A stretch of DNA of 64,000 nucleotides from NCBI GenBank assembly GCA_004124385.1, contig SCKN01000001.1, positions 402,606 to 466,605 of the forward strand, given 5' to 3'. A program made the translations under genes and the position numbers. This document shows, piece by piece, positions 27,431 to 37,796 of this stretch. Source of the stretch: Fidelibacterota bacterium (GTDB taxonomy: Bacteria; Fidelibacterota; Marinisomatia; Marinisomatales; TCS55). Under the pieces are notes generated by a model, which had not been told where the DNA came from, made no database searches, and worked only from the letters and a program-made list of their open reading frames with translations. The stretch's first letter is position 1. The number at the start of each line of letters is the position of its first letter.

Positions 27431-27778
27431 TCAATCATCTGCATCAGGTCTCTGACGATTTTTCTTTTTTTCACTGCGTTGTTTTTTAGCTTTAATCCGT
27501 TTTTCGTGAGCGGATCTGGGTGTTTTTGTTTTAATTCGCTTTTTGCGCTTTTTATTTAACGTTTCTATTTTCTCACGTAAACGATTTAATGCGATGTCTT
27601 TATTTCTGTGCTGACTGCGTTCATCCTGACACGTTACTACTATGCCTGTTGGTATATGAGTTAACCGGACAGCGCTTTCCGTTTTATTTACATGCTGACC
27701 ACCCTTTCCACTTGCGCGAAATGTGTCCACTCGACATTCCTTGAGTAATTCAGTATTATTTTTCGGTATCACTATCAT
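27431..27778 (-). CDS. GGQ-domain peptide-release protein (ArfB/PrfH-like)
   Basis: This 115-residue protein has the catalytic GGQ motif of class I release factors at residues 26-28 ([18 protein letters not shown]). [16 protein letters not shown] follows. It lacks the codon-recognition domain. A lysine/arginine-rich tail of ~35 residues ends the protein ([16 protein letters not shown] and on), similar to the tail ArfB uses to enter the mRNA channel of stalled ribosomes. Ribosome rescue is the likely role. It is divergent from the plus-strand gene at 27912. Confidence 0.85.
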   Translation of the reverse strand: MIVIPKNNTELLKECRVDTFRASGKGGQHVNKTESAVRLTHIPTGIVVTCQDERSQHRNKDIALNRLREKIETLNKKRKKRIKTKTPRSAHEKRIKAKKQRSEKKKNRQRPDADD

Positions 27779-27911
27779 CGATTTACAAATTCATTTTTTT
27801 CATTCATCTTCATACATGTTGAATACATTAACTTTTAACACATAAAACTATATGTATAAGTAGAATATTCAAAGCTTTCTTAAATCTAATAAAATCAGGG
27901 CCATTTCAATC

Positions 27912-29315
27912 ATGAGACAATTACATATCTTCATCTTATCCATTTTTATTCTTCTTTCATGTGAAAGACAAAATACCTTACTGAAGGATTTTGTTCAAAA
28001 AGAGGATGATGCATTTCGGTTTGAAATTATAAACGTTGTCGAAGGTGATTCCTGGAAAGAATACATCGTCAAAATGGTTTCTCAAGAATGGCTCACATCA
28101 AACGATGTAGAAGAAACAGAATGGTGGCATTGGGTTAGAATCGTTGTGCCCAATGACGTTGAAGAATCCGAAGCATTGTTTTTTATCGGAGGAGGAAGTC
28201 ACAAAAGCAAAGCACCCGCATCTGCCGAACCGGCATTGGTGCAGGTAGCGTTGGCAACCAAATCAATCGTAGCTGATATTTCTAATATACCTTTTCAGTC
28301 ACTCATCTTTAAAAATGATGATTTTGGCGAACGCTACGAAGATGATATTATTGCATTCGGCTGGAGGCATTTTGTGGAAAATGGCGCTAAAGATCAAGAT
28401 GCGAAATGGCTGGCACATTTGCCCATGACGAAAGCCGTGGTGAGAGGCATGGATGTCATTCAGGAAATATCGAAATTGGAAAATAAATCGGTTGATCGTT
28501 TTGTCACTGCCGGCGGATCTAAACGCGGCTGGACTACTTGGTGTACCGCCATTGCAGATGATCGAATTATGGCTATAATTCCTATCGTCATAGATATGCT
28601 GAATGTCGAACCCTCATTTAATCACCATTGGAAATGCTATGGTGCCTGGTCTCATGCAATTGACAGCTACGTAAACGAAGGTGTTATGGATTGGATGGGC
28701 TCCAAGGAATATGATCGAATCAATGAAATTGTTGAACCCTTTTCATTTCGCGAACAATTAACGCTACCGAAATTTCTCATAAACGCCACCGGAGATGAGT
28801 TTTTCGTTACGGATTCATGGCAGTTTTACTGGGACGAACTCCAGGGTGAAAAATATTTACAATATATCCCCAATGCGAATCATGGACTTCGTACGAATGC
28901 TGGAGAGTATAACATGAAAAGTTTAACTGCATTTTATAAAGCAGTCATTTCAGATTCAAACAGACCACAGTATAACTGGCATGTTAGCAATGATTCTATT
29001 TATTTAAATGTCGATCATGAACTCAATTCTGATTATTCAATTAAACAGTGGGAAGCAGTCAATAATGAAACACGGGATTTTAGAGTGGATGTGATTGGGC
29101 GAAGTTGGACATCAACAGATATTCCAAAGTCAGCTAACGGCCGTTATGCAGTAAAAATTGCTCAACCGGAGAATGGGTATAAAGCCGGACTTCTTGAAGT
29201 AACATTTAATCCGGAATCCGACATTCCATTCACGTTTACATCCGGAACAGTCGTTTCTCCCAATACATTTCCATTTGGTGATTATGTGAGTAAAAATCCT
29301 AAAGGAACACGTTAA
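27912..29315 (+). CDS. PhoPQ-activated pathogenicity-related (PqaA-like) lipoprotein, alpha/beta hydrolase
   Basis: This is the only confidently called plus-strand gene in the window. The 467-residue protein has a lipoprotein signal with the lipobox cysteine at C17 (LLSCERQ). It then shows the PhoPQ_related family pattern: EWWHWVRIVVP, a Gly-rich FIGGGSHK and MTKAVVRGMD. The nucleophile is S203 in TAGGSKRGWTTW; the probable acid is D295 (NATGDEFF) and the histidine H324 (NANHGL). The substrate is unknown. It runs divergently from the GGQ gene and converges with the PorV-like gene, ending 8 bp from it. Confidence 0.9.
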   Translation: MRQLHIFILSIFILLSCERQNTLLKDFVQKEDDAFRFEIINVVEGDSWKEYIVKMVSQEWLTSNDVEETEWWHWVRIVVPNDVEESEALFFIGGGSHKSKAPASAEPALVQVALATKSIVADISNIPFQSLIFKNDDFGERYEDDIIAFGWRHFVENGAKDQDAKWLAHLPMTKAVVRGMDVIQEISKLENKSVDRFVTAGGSKRGWTTWCTAIADDRIMAIIPIVIDMLNVEPSFNHHWKCYGAWSHAIDSYVNEGVMDWMGSKEYDRINEIVEPFSFREQLTLPKFLINATGDEFFVTDSWQFYWDELQGEKYLQYIPNANHGLRTNAGEYNMKSLTAFYKAVISDSNRPQYNWHVSNDSIYLNVDHELNSDYSIKQWEAVNNETRDFRVDVIGRSWTSTDIPKSANGRYAVKIAQPENGYKAGLLEVTFNPESDIPFTFTSGTVVSPNTFPFGDYVSKNPKGTR

Positions 29316-29323
29316 AAAACGTA

Positions 29324-30442
29324 TTAAAATAATTTAGTAACTTGCCCGGCAAGCCATTTCGGATCAAGACTGAAAGAAATCAAATGGGAATCGCCCAACA
29401 TAGCAGATTGAGTTGAAGATGTGAACGCATAATGAATGGCTGCCTGTCCCCAATCCAAACCCAATCCGGCACTAGTGAGAGCATTTAATCCACGACCAAA
29501 CCGTAACGCTATTTTATTATATTGAATTTCAAGTCCGGCGCGATAGCGTCCGCCCATTTTTCCCAACTGTAGATCATCATCCACACTTCGTCCAAACGGA
29601 TCCAAGGCAATATCAGCCATGACTTTGAATCGGAGGGGGATTTTATCAAATCCAACTTCTTGGGCGATGCCGGTAAATAATTCGGGAGAAAAATGCTCAA
29701 CTGTTCCATTATCCCAAACGAGCAAAGATGTCGTTGCGTCCGTTAAAACAAGTCCAACAGTATTCCCTTTCCAAAAAGATGATATCGCTCCCACATCGAT
29801 TCCAATCCCCGATGCAAAATGTTCGGCTAGTGCATGGAAAAAGCCTTTCATTCCCACTCCGATAGTCCAGCGGTTCAATTGCCACGTTGAACTTAAATGA
29901 ACTCCCCACTGTGATTGACGAAAATAACGGACCTTTTCCGCGTCCAAACGTTCACCTTCGTCTAATTGACCATTATTCTCACCGGCATCACCCGTGCCTG
30001 GAATGCCGTCTAAACCCCAGTCCAAAAGAATATCACGTGTATCAGGAATTTGGCTAACACCCTCGTGGAAAAGGACCATTATTACCGGATTACGAAATCG
30101 CTTCAGCGTGGGAAAAACAATGAGGTCACTGTTCACTAAACCGGCAAAGCGATTTTGATGAGCATACAGATATTGATCAAATGGATTTTTGGCATGAGCG
30201 GGATTTTGTAATACAGATGCTGCTCCGCCAAATGCTGCCGTTTGGGTTTGTCCCAGCGCCAATGATTGGGCATCTCCAGCATTTTTAAATGCTTGCCAAC
30301 CGTACCGCACCCAGTAAGATTCAGCTGACAAAGTAGAAACGAACAGGATTATAAATACAATTCGAAAAATCCTTTTTATTCCCTGCGCTTCGCTAATAGA
30401 TGGGAACACAAAGGGGATATAAACTGGTTTAATATTTTTCAT
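29324..30442 (-). CDS. PorV/UPF0164-like outer-membrane protein
   Basis: This 372-residue protein has a signal peptide with an unusually long N-region (~24 residues before the hydrophobic core RIVFIILFVSTLSA). The rest is a beta-barrel-like sequence. The start LGQTQTAAFGGAASVLQNPAHA resembles PorV/UPF0164 proteins. A Ca-binding-like stretch GLDGIPGTGDAGENNGQ sits in the middle. The barrel pattern continues to the end, with alternating strands such as YRAGLEIQYNKIALRFG. Relatives take part in type IX secretion, but no other T9SS gene is here. It converges with the PqaA-like gene. Confidence 0.65.
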   Translation of the reverse strand: MKNIKPVYIPFVFPSISEAQGIKRIFRIVFIILFVSTLSAESYWVRYGWQAFKNAGDAQSLALGQTQTAAFGGAASVLQNPAHAKNPFDQYLYAHQNRFAGLVNSDLIVFPTLKRFRNPVIMVLFHEGVSQIPDTRDILLDWGLDGIPGTGDAGENNGQLDEGERLDAEKVRYFRQSQWGVHLSSTWQLNRWTIGVGMKGFFHALAEHFASGIGIDVGAISSFWKGNTVGLVLTDATTSLLVWDNGTVEHFSPELFTGIAQEVGFDKIPLRFKVMADIALDPFGRSVDDDLQLGKMGGRYRAGLEIQYNKIALRFGRGLNALTSAGLGLDWGQAAIHYAFTSSTQSAMLGDSHLISFSLDPKWLAGQVTKLF

Positions 30443-30460
30443 TGGAATAAAAACAATTTT

Positions 30461-30500
30461 GAACCCCTCTTCAATTCTCCCCTCCTAAAGGAGAGAAACC
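30461..30500. repeat. CTCCTTTAGGAG-type repeat upstream of the PorV-like gene
   Basis: Between mutS and the PorV-like gene, the minus strand reads CTCTCCTTTAGGAGGGGAG and continues to a second GAGGGG. A 4-bp stem (CTCC/GGAG at 30482-30493) sits in it. Similar CTCCTTTAGGAGGGG sequences are dispersed in many FCB-group genomes. Only one copy is present here, so the repeat call rests on memory. Confidence 0.35.
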
Positions 30501-30547
30501 AAAAGGATTAAATTTTCTGAATCCCATCTTCCATAATCCATCTGCCA

Positions 30548-33148
30548 TCACAAACCGTGTTTCTTTTTTAGTTCATCCAGTTTTTGTAATGCTTGGATAG
30601 GCGTCATGGAATTCACATCCATTTCATCCAGATCTTTTTTGAATTTAGCTTCTTGTTTTTCGAATATGGATATCTGTTTTGACGCCGGTGGCGGTGAAGA
30701 TGTTCCCGATTGATCCGATGATTCCAGGTGATGACTTAAAATATCCTTCGCTCGGGAAATTACACTTGCTGGCAATCCGGCCATTTGCGCCACATGAATT
30801 CCGTAACTCCTGTCTCCCGGACCGGGCATGATTTTCTTTAAAAATACAATCTCATCCCCAAATTCCTTCACGGCGGCGTGGTGATTCTCCAAGCGCTCCA
30901 GGGAATGCTCAAGCTCTGTTAATTCATGGTAGTGCGTGGCAAATAATGTTCGGGCTGCCACATCATCATGATTATGCAAATATTCGGTAATGGACCACGC
31001 CAGCGAAAGGCCGTCAAACGTGGCAGTCCCCCGGCCGATTTCATCCAGGAGAATTAAGCTTTGGGATGTGGCATTATTCAAAATATTAGCCGCTTCGATC
31101 ATTTCCACCAAAAAGGTACTCTCTCCACCGGCTAGATTATCACTGGCGCCCACACGGGTGAATAAACGATCTACCATGCCGATCGTGGCCTTTTTCGCAG
31201 GCACATAGCACCCAATCTGGGCCATGAGGACTATCAAGCCGACTTGACGTAAATACGTGGACTTACCGGCCATATTGGGTCCGGTGATGAGGTGGATCTG
31301 ACTTTTCGTCACGTCCATTTTTAAATCATTTCCCACAAACCGATCAGACGCCGGGAGCAAATTTTCCACCACAGGATGACGTCCGTCTTTAATATCAAGA
31401 ACAGCGTCTGCAACAAGCGTCGGTTTACAATATTTTTTCTGAATAGCCAAATGGGAAAAAGTGGACAATGCGTCGAGCCTGTTCAGCAATTTAGCGTTGA
31501 TCTGGATACGGTCAGCCCGATCCATAATCTTTTGGCAGCATTCAGCAAATAATTCTGATTCGATTGCCAAAATATCTTCCTCGGCTGAAAGAATTTTTTC
31601 CTCATATTCCTTCAGTTCTTCGGTAATATAACGCTCGGCGTTTACCAGTGTCTGTTTGCGGATATACGATTCAGGTACTTTATCCTGATGAATTTTGGAA
31701 ATTTCAAGGTAATAACCGAACACCTTATTAAAGCCCACTTTCAGTTTACTGATGCCCGTTTTTTCCCGCTCCGACTCCTGCATTTCGACAATCCACTGTT
31801 TCCCGCCACTTGCCAGCTTGCGCAATTCATCTAATTCTTTATTTATTCCATCACGAATAACGTGCCCCTGTTGGAGTTGTGCGGGCACTTCATCGTTTAA
31901 TTTTTCAGAAATTAATTCCACAACCGGAGCGGTGTCTGCAAACGAATCGGCGGCTAAATTCAATTGATTAATATCTGATGACTGCAGTAATTCTTTCAGT
32001 TTCGGTATACACTTCAAGCTTTCCTTTAGACCTATAATGTCCCTCGGGTTCGCTTTATTCTGACTAATCTTACCAAGAATTCGCTCTATGTCCAACACGT
32101 CATCCAGTAAGAATCTAACCTTCTTCAGCAGACGTTTATTTTTTACAAATCCACCTACAATATCTAGCCGTTCATTCAGTTTCTCTATGTCCGTCAGCGG
32201 TTGGGATAACCATTGTTTCAATAAACGTCCGCCGCCGTTGGTCACCGTCTCGTCCAATAAGTCTACCAGCGTCCCATGGGTGCCTTGTGTCGCCAAGGAC
32301 TTAAATACTTCCAAATTGCGTATGGTAAATCCGTCCAGCCCCATAATGCCGTCATCGGTAATAGGAGTCAAAGTCGTAATGTGGGACAAGGAACCGTTCA
32401 GGGCATTCTTCACGTGGTAAAAAATCGCGCCTGCTGCCGTGATGCCCAGTTCCATATGACCGCAGCCAAACCCTTTCAGCGTCCGCACGCTGAAATGCTC
32501 GGTAAGTGTGCGCTCGCCCTGATCAAAAGACAATACCCACTCTTCCACCGTGGACACAAAGGGTTTCAGTTCCCGATACCAGTCCGTTGTGGAATAAACC
32601 ATGTTCTCCGCCAACAGCACTTCCCGAGGAGCGAATTTCCGCAGTGCTTCCGTCAGTCCGGCTGCTGGACATTCGCCAATAAACAATTCTCCCGTGGACT
32701 GATCCAGCACAGCGTAACCGGCTTGGTCGTGGTGAATGTGGACGCAAGACAAAAATTGATTCGATTTTTCATTCAGCGCTGCTTCACTGGTGATGGTTCC
32801 GGGCGTTACCACTTCTACCACTTCCCGCTTGACAATTCCCTTCGCCAGCTTGGGATCTTCCACCTGTTCGCAAATGGCCACGCGATGACCGGCGTTTACC
32901 AGTTTGTGTAAATAATTATCGATTGCATGATAGGGGAATCCCGCCAAGTGCACTTTGCCCGCAGCGCCGTTGGAACGCTTGGTGAGCACAATGCCCAGCA
33001 CTTTTGCTGTGGTGACGGCATCATCGCTGAATGTTTCATAGAAATCACCCATGCGAAAAAGGACAATAGCATCGCTGTACTGACGCTTCACCTCCTCATA
33101 CTGACGCATGAGGGGAGTGCTTTGTTGTTTAGCTTTTGTTTTACTCAT
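30548..33148 (-). CDS. mutS: DNA mismatch repair protein MutS
   Basis: MutS detects mismatches and starts repair. The 866-residue protein has the mismatch-contacting F36-Y37-E38 in MGDFYETF. The connector, core and clamp regions follow. The ATPase Walker A is GPNMAGKST (623-631), with SLILLDEIGRGTATFDG as Walker B and an FATHYHELTELE segment. Length and motif order match MutS1 rather than MutS2. It starts one base after the selB stop, so it appears to be co-transcribed with selA-selB. Confidence 0.97.
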   Translation of the reverse strand: MSKTKAKQQSTPLMRQYEEVKRQYSDAIVLFRMGDFYETFSDDAVTTAKVLGIVLTKRSNGAAGKVHLAGFPYHAIDNYLHKLVNAGHRVAICEQVEDPKLAKGIVKREVVEVVTPGTITSEAALNEKSNQFLSCVHIHHDQAGYAVLDQSTGELFIGECPAAGLTEALRKFAPREVLLAENMVYSTTDWYRELKPFVSTVEEWVLSFDQGERTLTEHFSVRTLKGFGCGHMELGITAAGAIFYHVKNALNGSLSHITTLTPITDDGIMGLDGFTIRNLEVFKSLATQGTHGTLVDLLDETVTNGGGRLLKQWLSQPLTDIEKLNERLDIVGGFVKNKRLLKKVRFLLDDVLDIERILGKISQNKANPRDIIGLKESLKCIPKLKELLQSSDINQLNLAADSFADTAPVVELISEKLNDEVPAQLQQGHVIRDGINKELDELRKLASGGKQWIVEMQESEREKTGISKLKVGFNKVFGYYLEISKIHQDKVPESYIRKQTLVNAERYITEELKEYEEKILSAEEDILAIESELFAECCQKIMDRADRIQINAKLLNRLDALSTFSHLAIQKKYCKPTLVADAVLDIKDGRHPVVENLLPASDRFVGNDLKMDVTKSQIHLITGPNMAGKSTYLRQVGLIVLMAQIGCYVPAKKATIGMVDRLFTRVGASDNLAGGESTFLVEMIEAANILNNATSQSLILLDEIGRGTATFDGLSLAWSITEYLHNHDDVAARTLFATHYHELTELEHSLERLENHHAAVKEFGDEIVFLKKIMPGPGDRSYGIHVAQMAGLPASVISRAKDILSHHLESSDQSGTSSPPPASKQISIFEKQEAKFKKDLDEMDVNSMTPIQALQKLDELKKKHGL

Positions 33149-33149
33149 C

Positions 33150-35027
33150 TTATTTGGATATAATTAACGCCATATTTCCTTTAAGACGTACATTACCATC
33201 TCGTACAGTCCAACCCTGCTTATCGCAGTATTCCAGGACAGGAATGGCGAATTTCCGCGTTAAACCGCTCATGCGTTTAAAGTCTGCCACATTCATTTCG
33301 CTTTGGATGTTAAAATGGTCTTTCATTGCTTGGTGGAGTTTAGCCATGTTTTGGCTGTGCATCCAGACACCGTTTTCGATTTCCACCACAGTTTCATTCC
33401 TTTTTAGAACGTGTAGAATCTCCAGAATTTCTTTATGACTTGTATTCAATATTTTTGATAATTCTTCTGTGGTCATGGGAGTGAACCCATTGCCCCTCAA
33501 ATCTGTTTCTATTTTTCTGGATATTTCTGCCGTTCCACCTGCCAATTCCACTTTATGACTCGCCAATGCTACACCCGTTCCGGCGGAACGAATGGATGCA
33601 TCTTTTACCATGATGTCCAACACTTCAGTCGACCATTTTTGGCTCAATCCCGTTTCCAGCTGCAGTACATCCGTTGACATGGCTTTCCGGAGGGGATTTT
33701 TCTCATGAAACTGTTCTAAACATTTTATGATCAATTCAGAGCATGAATTAACATTTTCGTCTGAATATATAAAACTTCGTCTAGATGTGTTCAATTCAGT
33801 TTTTTTCACCAATTCCCTGACGTTGTTATCCGTCATTTGCAGCGCTTTCCCCCAATTAAATACCGTCTTGGGATTTCGTTTGAATGTAGCGACCAATTGA
33901 ACAAAACGGTTTATCGGATTAATATCCAGTCCTGTCACCCATTCTTTGATCTTAACACCTTTAGGGATAAATGTGGTCAATACCGTTCCGCCGCCCATCG
34001 TATGCATGGGAGAATAGGAACGCATGACAAAGCGGTCTTCACTAGCCATCACTGCCGGATGCTCCAGCTCAATAATAACATTTGCCGAACTGCCAGCAGT
34101 CAATTTTTTGTTCGATGTCAAATAGACTCTGGCCATAACTTCCGCCGTGCCCAAATGCACCCGCACACGCTGGCGGTGTTTCAGTTCTTTTTTCATGTCT
34201 GCCGTGAGCTGAATATGCGCCGTGAATTTTGATACAGCTTGCAGTTTCCCGGGAGCCACCAGTTCAGAACCACGGAACACTTTTTCTGCTTCCACTCCGG
34301 AAAGATTCACCGCCGCCCGATCGCCGCGCTGCACAGATTCCACTTCCGCACCATGGGACTGAATGCCCCGGACTTTCGCAGAAATATACCCCGGCAATAC
34401 ATCCACGGAATCTCCTTTTTTCAAACGTCCGGAAATGACCGTTCCCGTGACCACCGTTCCAAAACCGGTTATGGAAAAAACACGGTCAGCCTGGAGACGG
34501 AAAAAGCTCTCATCATCTGGCTGCTGAACTGCAGACGCTTTTGATTCCAATAATTGCTTTAAATTGTCAATTCCCTCATTGGTTTGTACGGACGTCCGGA
34601 CCACATCCACGCTTTTAAAAATACCTTCTGTCAATTCCCGGATTTCCAGCTCAACCAGGTCCAGCCATTCTCCGTCTTCTGCCAAGTCGATTTTGGAGAG
34701 AGCCACCACACATTGGGGAATATTCAGCAGTTTCAGAATGTGTAAATGCTCCCGTGTTTGGGGCATAATGCCGTCATCGGCCGCCACCACCAAAAGTGCA
34801 ATATTAATGGTAGACACGCCCGCCACCATATTGCGGATAAATTTCTCGTGACCGGGAACGTCAATAATGGTTACGGATTCATTCAAGAAAGCAAATCCTA
34901 AATCGATGGTCATTCCTCGGGCTTTTTCTTCCACCAAGCGGTCGGTGTCTGTACCGGTGAGTGCCTTGACCAAGGCAGTTTTTCCGTGGTCAATATGCCC
35001 GGCAGTACCTATGACAACTTGGGTCAT
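33150..35027 (-). CDS. selB: Selenocysteine-specific elongation factor SelB
   Basis: SelB delivers Sec-tRNA to UGA codons that carry a SECIS hairpin. The 625-residue protein has GTPase motifs GHIDHGKT (10-17), DVPGH (56-60) and the SKID variant of NKxD (111-114). The EF-Tu-like domains II and III follow. The C-terminal ~250 residues form winged helices that in E. coli SelB bind SECIS RNA ([40 protein letters not shown]). Its start overlaps the selA stop by 1 bp (TAATG). Confidence 0.96.
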   Translation of the reverse strand: MTQVVIGTAGHIDHGKTALVKALTGTDTDRLVEEKARGMTIDLGFAFLNESVTIIDVPGHEKFIRNMVAGVSTINIALLVVAADDGIMPQTREHLHILKLLNIPQCVVALSKIDLAEDGEWLDLVELEIRELTEGIFKSVDVVRTSVQTNEGIDNLKQLLESKASAVQQPDDESFFRLQADRVFSITGFGTVVTGTVISGRLKKGDSVDVLPGYISAKVRGIQSHGAEVESVQRGDRAAVNLSGVEAEKVFRGSELVAPGKLQAVSKFTAHIQLTADMKKELKHRQRVRVHLGTAEVMARVYLTSNKKLTAGSSANVIIELEHPAVMASEDRFVMRSYSPMHTMGGGTVLTTFIPKGVKIKEWVTGLDINPINRFVQLVATFKRNPKTVFNWGKALQMTDNNVRELVKKTELNTSRRSFIYSDENVNSCSELIIKCLEQFHEKNPLRKAMSTDVLQLETGLSQKWSTEVLDIMVKDASIRSAGTGVALASHKVELAGGTAEISRKIETDLRGNGFTPMTTEELSKILNTSHKEILEILHVLKRNETVVEIENGVWMHSQNMAKLHQAMKDHFNIQSEMNVADFKRMSGLTRKFAIPVLEYCDKQGWTVRDGNVRLKGNMALIISK

Positions 35028-36397
35028 TAGACGTCCTGAATTGCTTGAATAAGTCTGGATACTTGGTTTGGCAGAACCGCTTTCAGATCAATATAAAATG
35101 TATTTCCTTTGGTATATCCAACAACGGGAGTGTTTCCCGTACGAAATGCTTTGGCCAGTTTAGATACTGACATAGTTTTGGGCTTGAATTGCAATGCAGC
35201 ACTGGGGATAGTTTCCACGGGCAGTGATCCGCTCCCGGCTTCCACTTTGGATTCCACCAATGCAATTCCCAGGTCGTTTATTTTCTTTTTAGGAATATCT
35301 GTCAAAATTTTCTCTCCCCGTTTCAGAAGAGTATTTTGAGATGCGGTCAAGAGTTTCAGGGACAAATTATCACTACTCACTTTATCGTCTGAAAAATAGG
35401 TACGCAATGTTTCTTCCATGAGTGCAATGGTCCACTTATCGCAGCGGTATGTTCGATAAAGTGCATTTTTGTGGATGGCATTCACGAACTTCTTCTTTCC
35501 TACAATGAGCCCGGATTGAGGTCCGCCCAAGAGTTTATCCCCGGAGAATGTGATGATATAGGCGCCGGTCTTCACTACATCTGCGACCAATTCTTCCGGC
35601 GGGAGTCCCATTCTTGCCATATCCACTAATGCGCCGGAACCGAGATCGGCTACCAATGGAATGCGTTTCTTTTTCGTTAAATATGCCAATTCTGTGAGTG
35701 ATACTTCTTTCGTGAATCCTTTTACTACGTAATTACTGGTGTGCGCCCAGAGAATGGCGCCGGTGTTCTTGGTGATTGCTTTTTCGTAGTCTATTAAATG
35801 TGTTCGGTTGGTGGTGCCCACTTCCACCAGATTGCAATGACTTTTCCGGACAACGTCGGGAATACGAAATGAACCTCCGATTTCCATTTCCTGTCCCCGG
35901 GAAACAATAACGTCCTTCCCTTCGGCAAATGTATTTAATGCAATAAGCACAGCGGCGGCATTATTATTAACAATTAAACTTTTTTCCGAACCGCATATGG
36001 CAGAGAGCATTTCATTGATATGGTTTTGTCTTTCGCCCCGTTTGCCGGAGTCGAGATCGAATTCCAGGTTTACGTAGCCTTCCAGTGTTTTAGCCGCATT
36101 GGCAATAACTTTTTTTGACAACGGCGCCCGACCAAAACCTGTATGTAGAACGACGCCGGTACCGTTGATGATATTTTTCATGGATGGTTTAGATAATCGG
36201 TCAATTTCAGACAGAATTTTATGAACAATTACGTTGCGCTTGAGTTTTAATTTTCCTGCTTTAGCATCTGCTCGATATCGACTTATTTCTGATTTAATAA
36301 TTTTGGTTATATAATTAATATGTAGTTGCGTATCTGATTTTACTTCAAGTAATACTTTAGATACAGACGGCAGTTGCTGGAGTTGATTCTTACTCAT
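35027..36397 (-). CDS. selA: L-seryl-tRNA(Sec) selenium transferase SelA
   Basis: SelA converts Ser-tRNA(Sec) to selenocysteinyl-tRNA using selenophosphate. The 456-residue PLP enzyme has [13 protein letters not shown]-like sequence near residue 80 ([17 protein letters not shown]) and [12 protein letters not shown]. The PLP lysine is K288 in [14 protein letters not shown]. Length is normal. It is the first gene of selA-selB-mutS, 43 bp downstream of the MFS gene. Neither selD nor a tRNA-Sec gene was found in the window. Confidence 0.96.
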   Translation of the reverse strand: MSKNQLQQLPSVSKVLLEVKSDTQLHINYITKIIKSEISRYRADAKAGKLKLKRNVIVHKILSEIDRLSKPSMKNIINGTGVVLHTGFGRAPLSKKVIANAAKTLEGYVNLEFDLDSGKRGERQNHINEMLSAICGSEKSLIVNNNAAAVLIALNTFAEGKDVIVSRGQEMEIGGSFRIPDVVRKSHCNLVEVGTTNRTHLIDYEKAITKNTGAILWAHTSNYVVKGFTKEVSLTELAYLTKKKRIPLVADLGSGALVDMARMGLPPEELVADVVKTGAYIITFSGDKLLGGPQSGLIVGKKKFVNAIHKNALYRTYRCDKWTIALMEETLRTYFSDDKVSSDNLSLKLLTASQNTLLKRGEKILTDIPKKKINDLGIALVESKVEAGSGSLPVETIPSAALQFKPKTMSVSKLAKAFRTGNTPVVGYTKGNTFYIDLKAVLPNQVSRLIQAIQDV

Positions 36398-36440
36398 ATC
36401 AGTAGTGGAAATTGATGAACATTCATAGATAAAACAACCA

Positions 36441-37601
36441 TCATGATTTGCGAATAATCATATAGCTGGTAAATAGTGCCGGGATTAATAAAAAGCCCAT
36501 CATGGGAAATACAGCAGCAACGCCTTGGGTTTCGGCAATAAATCCGCCAAATCCTGCCGCCAGTGAACCGATACCAAAACTCAAGAAAAAACTGATACCG
36601 TAACCCAGTCCCCTGTTGGCGCTGTGGGTAAATTCAGCAATAAGTGTATTGCTGATGGGTTGATTGGAAAAATAAGCCATACCCATGAAAATACTAAATA
36701 CAACCAACCACATGTCCGAACTGTATCCCATGAGTAATAAAAATGGAATATTCACAGCCACAATGAGGAAAAGCATTTTGGGGCGATTATAGAGGCTGCC
36801 CAGCCGTCCGCCGATGAGTTGACCGATAATTCCTGCCAAAAATACCATTGAGGGGAATATTCCTGCTTTCATGGTATCGGAAATAAAGGGCATAAAGTCA
36901 TTTGTATTCTCGGCAAAATGTGTGGGCATAAATGTGGTAAAACCATAATAAGCCATACCCATGAGCATATTGGTGATATAAAAATAAATCAATGCCGGTC
37001 GATTTGTTTTATCTACTTTATTCTCCGTTTTTTCTTCTTCAACTTCTTGATTACGTCTGGGAATAGCAATAAGGGTAATCAATGCCAAAAGTATGTTAAA
37101 TATGCCCAAAAATGCATAGGATGCTCGCCAGGAAATAAGCGCTGCCAATGCTGTAGCCATAATGGGTCCGGCAGCAGAACCGACTGTACCAAAAATACCA
37201 TGGACAGCCATTCCTTTGGTGAGAGCATTGACACGATGAGAAATGAGCGTAAGTCCGGCCGGATGATAAATACTGCAGAAAAAGCCCATAAATCCCAAAC
37301 CAATTACCATCATAAAAAATGAACTTGAGACTGAAACCAAAAGAGCAGAAAACCCAGATCCGACGAGATACAATATTAATAACATCCGGCCGCCTAATTT
37401 ACGTTCGGCCCAACCAGCGGGAATTGCACCTAATCCAAACATAAAGGCACTTACAGTAACAACAAGTCCAAGTGTATCCAGCCCAATATTGAATTCGTTC
37501 CGCAAAATGGGAATTAAACTGGGGAGTGTTAGCATTAATGCATGGACGGATAAATGACTTCCGCCAGTGATACTTAATACAATTTTTTCGAATTTGCTCA
37601 T
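36441..37601 (-). CDS. Major facilitator superfamily transporter
   Basis: This 386-residue protein has twelve predicted TM helices in two six-helix halves. The loop 2-3 basic motif AGWAERKLGGRMLL is characteristic of MFS carriers. The central loop (RRNQEVEEEKTENKVDK) is charged. The HAL and SIYHPAGLTLISHRV segments recall the fosmidomycin-resistance (Fsr)-like branch. The substrate cannot be assigned. It lies just upstream of selA in the same direction, but a role in selenium handling is not supported beyond that adjacency. Confidence 0.85.
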   Translation of the reverse strand: MSKFEKIVLSITGGSHLSVHALMLTLPSLIPILRNEFNIGLDTLGLVVTVSAFMFGLGAIPAGWAERKLGGRMLLILYLVGSGFSALLVSVSSSFFMMVIGLGFMGFFCSIYHPAGLTLISHRVNALTKGMAVHGIFGTVGSAAGPIMATALAALISWRASYAFLGIFNILLALITLIAIPRRNQEVEEEKTENKVDKTNRPALIYFYITNMLMGMAYYGFTTFMPTHFAENTNDFMPFISDTMKAGIFPSMVFLAGIIGQLIGGRLGSLYNRPKMLFLIVAVNIPFLLLMGYSSDMWLVVFSIFMGMAYFSNQPISNTLIAEFTHSANRGLGYGISFFLSFGIGSLAAGFGGFIAETQGVAAVFPMMGFLLIPALFTSYMIIRKS

Positions 37602-37742
37602 TGTTTGGTGAATAGTGAATTGTAGCTGGTTACTGGTATTCTTTCAATCAAATAATTTCTGTGCAATTTACAAATCTATCAACTGTCATTTTACCAATAA
37701 CAACTCGTCAGTTTCTAACGATTACATCGCCAGCCAGAAAAT

Positions 37743-37776
37743 AAAAACCCCCACCGTATTTACCGATGAGGGTTTA
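37743..37776 (-). terminator. Rho-independent terminator after rplS
   Basis: On the minus strand, 21 bp after the rplS stop, AAACCCTCATCG pairs with CGGTGGGGGTTT around a GTAAATA loop. The stem is 12 bp including two G-U pairs, followed by a run of T. It closes the ffh-rpsP-khpA-rimM-trmD-rplS unit and separates it from the MFS-selAB-mutS genes. Confidence 0.9.
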
Positions 37777-37796
37777 TTATTTATGTAGAGAATTGA

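Noticed and set aside
27779-27911. Divergent promoters between the GGQ gene and the PqaA-like gene
   Set aside because: The gap is AT-rich and surely holds start signals for both genes, but I could not pick out boxes with convincing spacing.
36398-37796. A tRNA-Sec gene near selAB
   Set aside because: Gaps here are 43 and 195 bp. The larger holds a terminator and AT-rich sequence; no acceptor stem or GGTTCGA-type T-loop with pairing arms was found.
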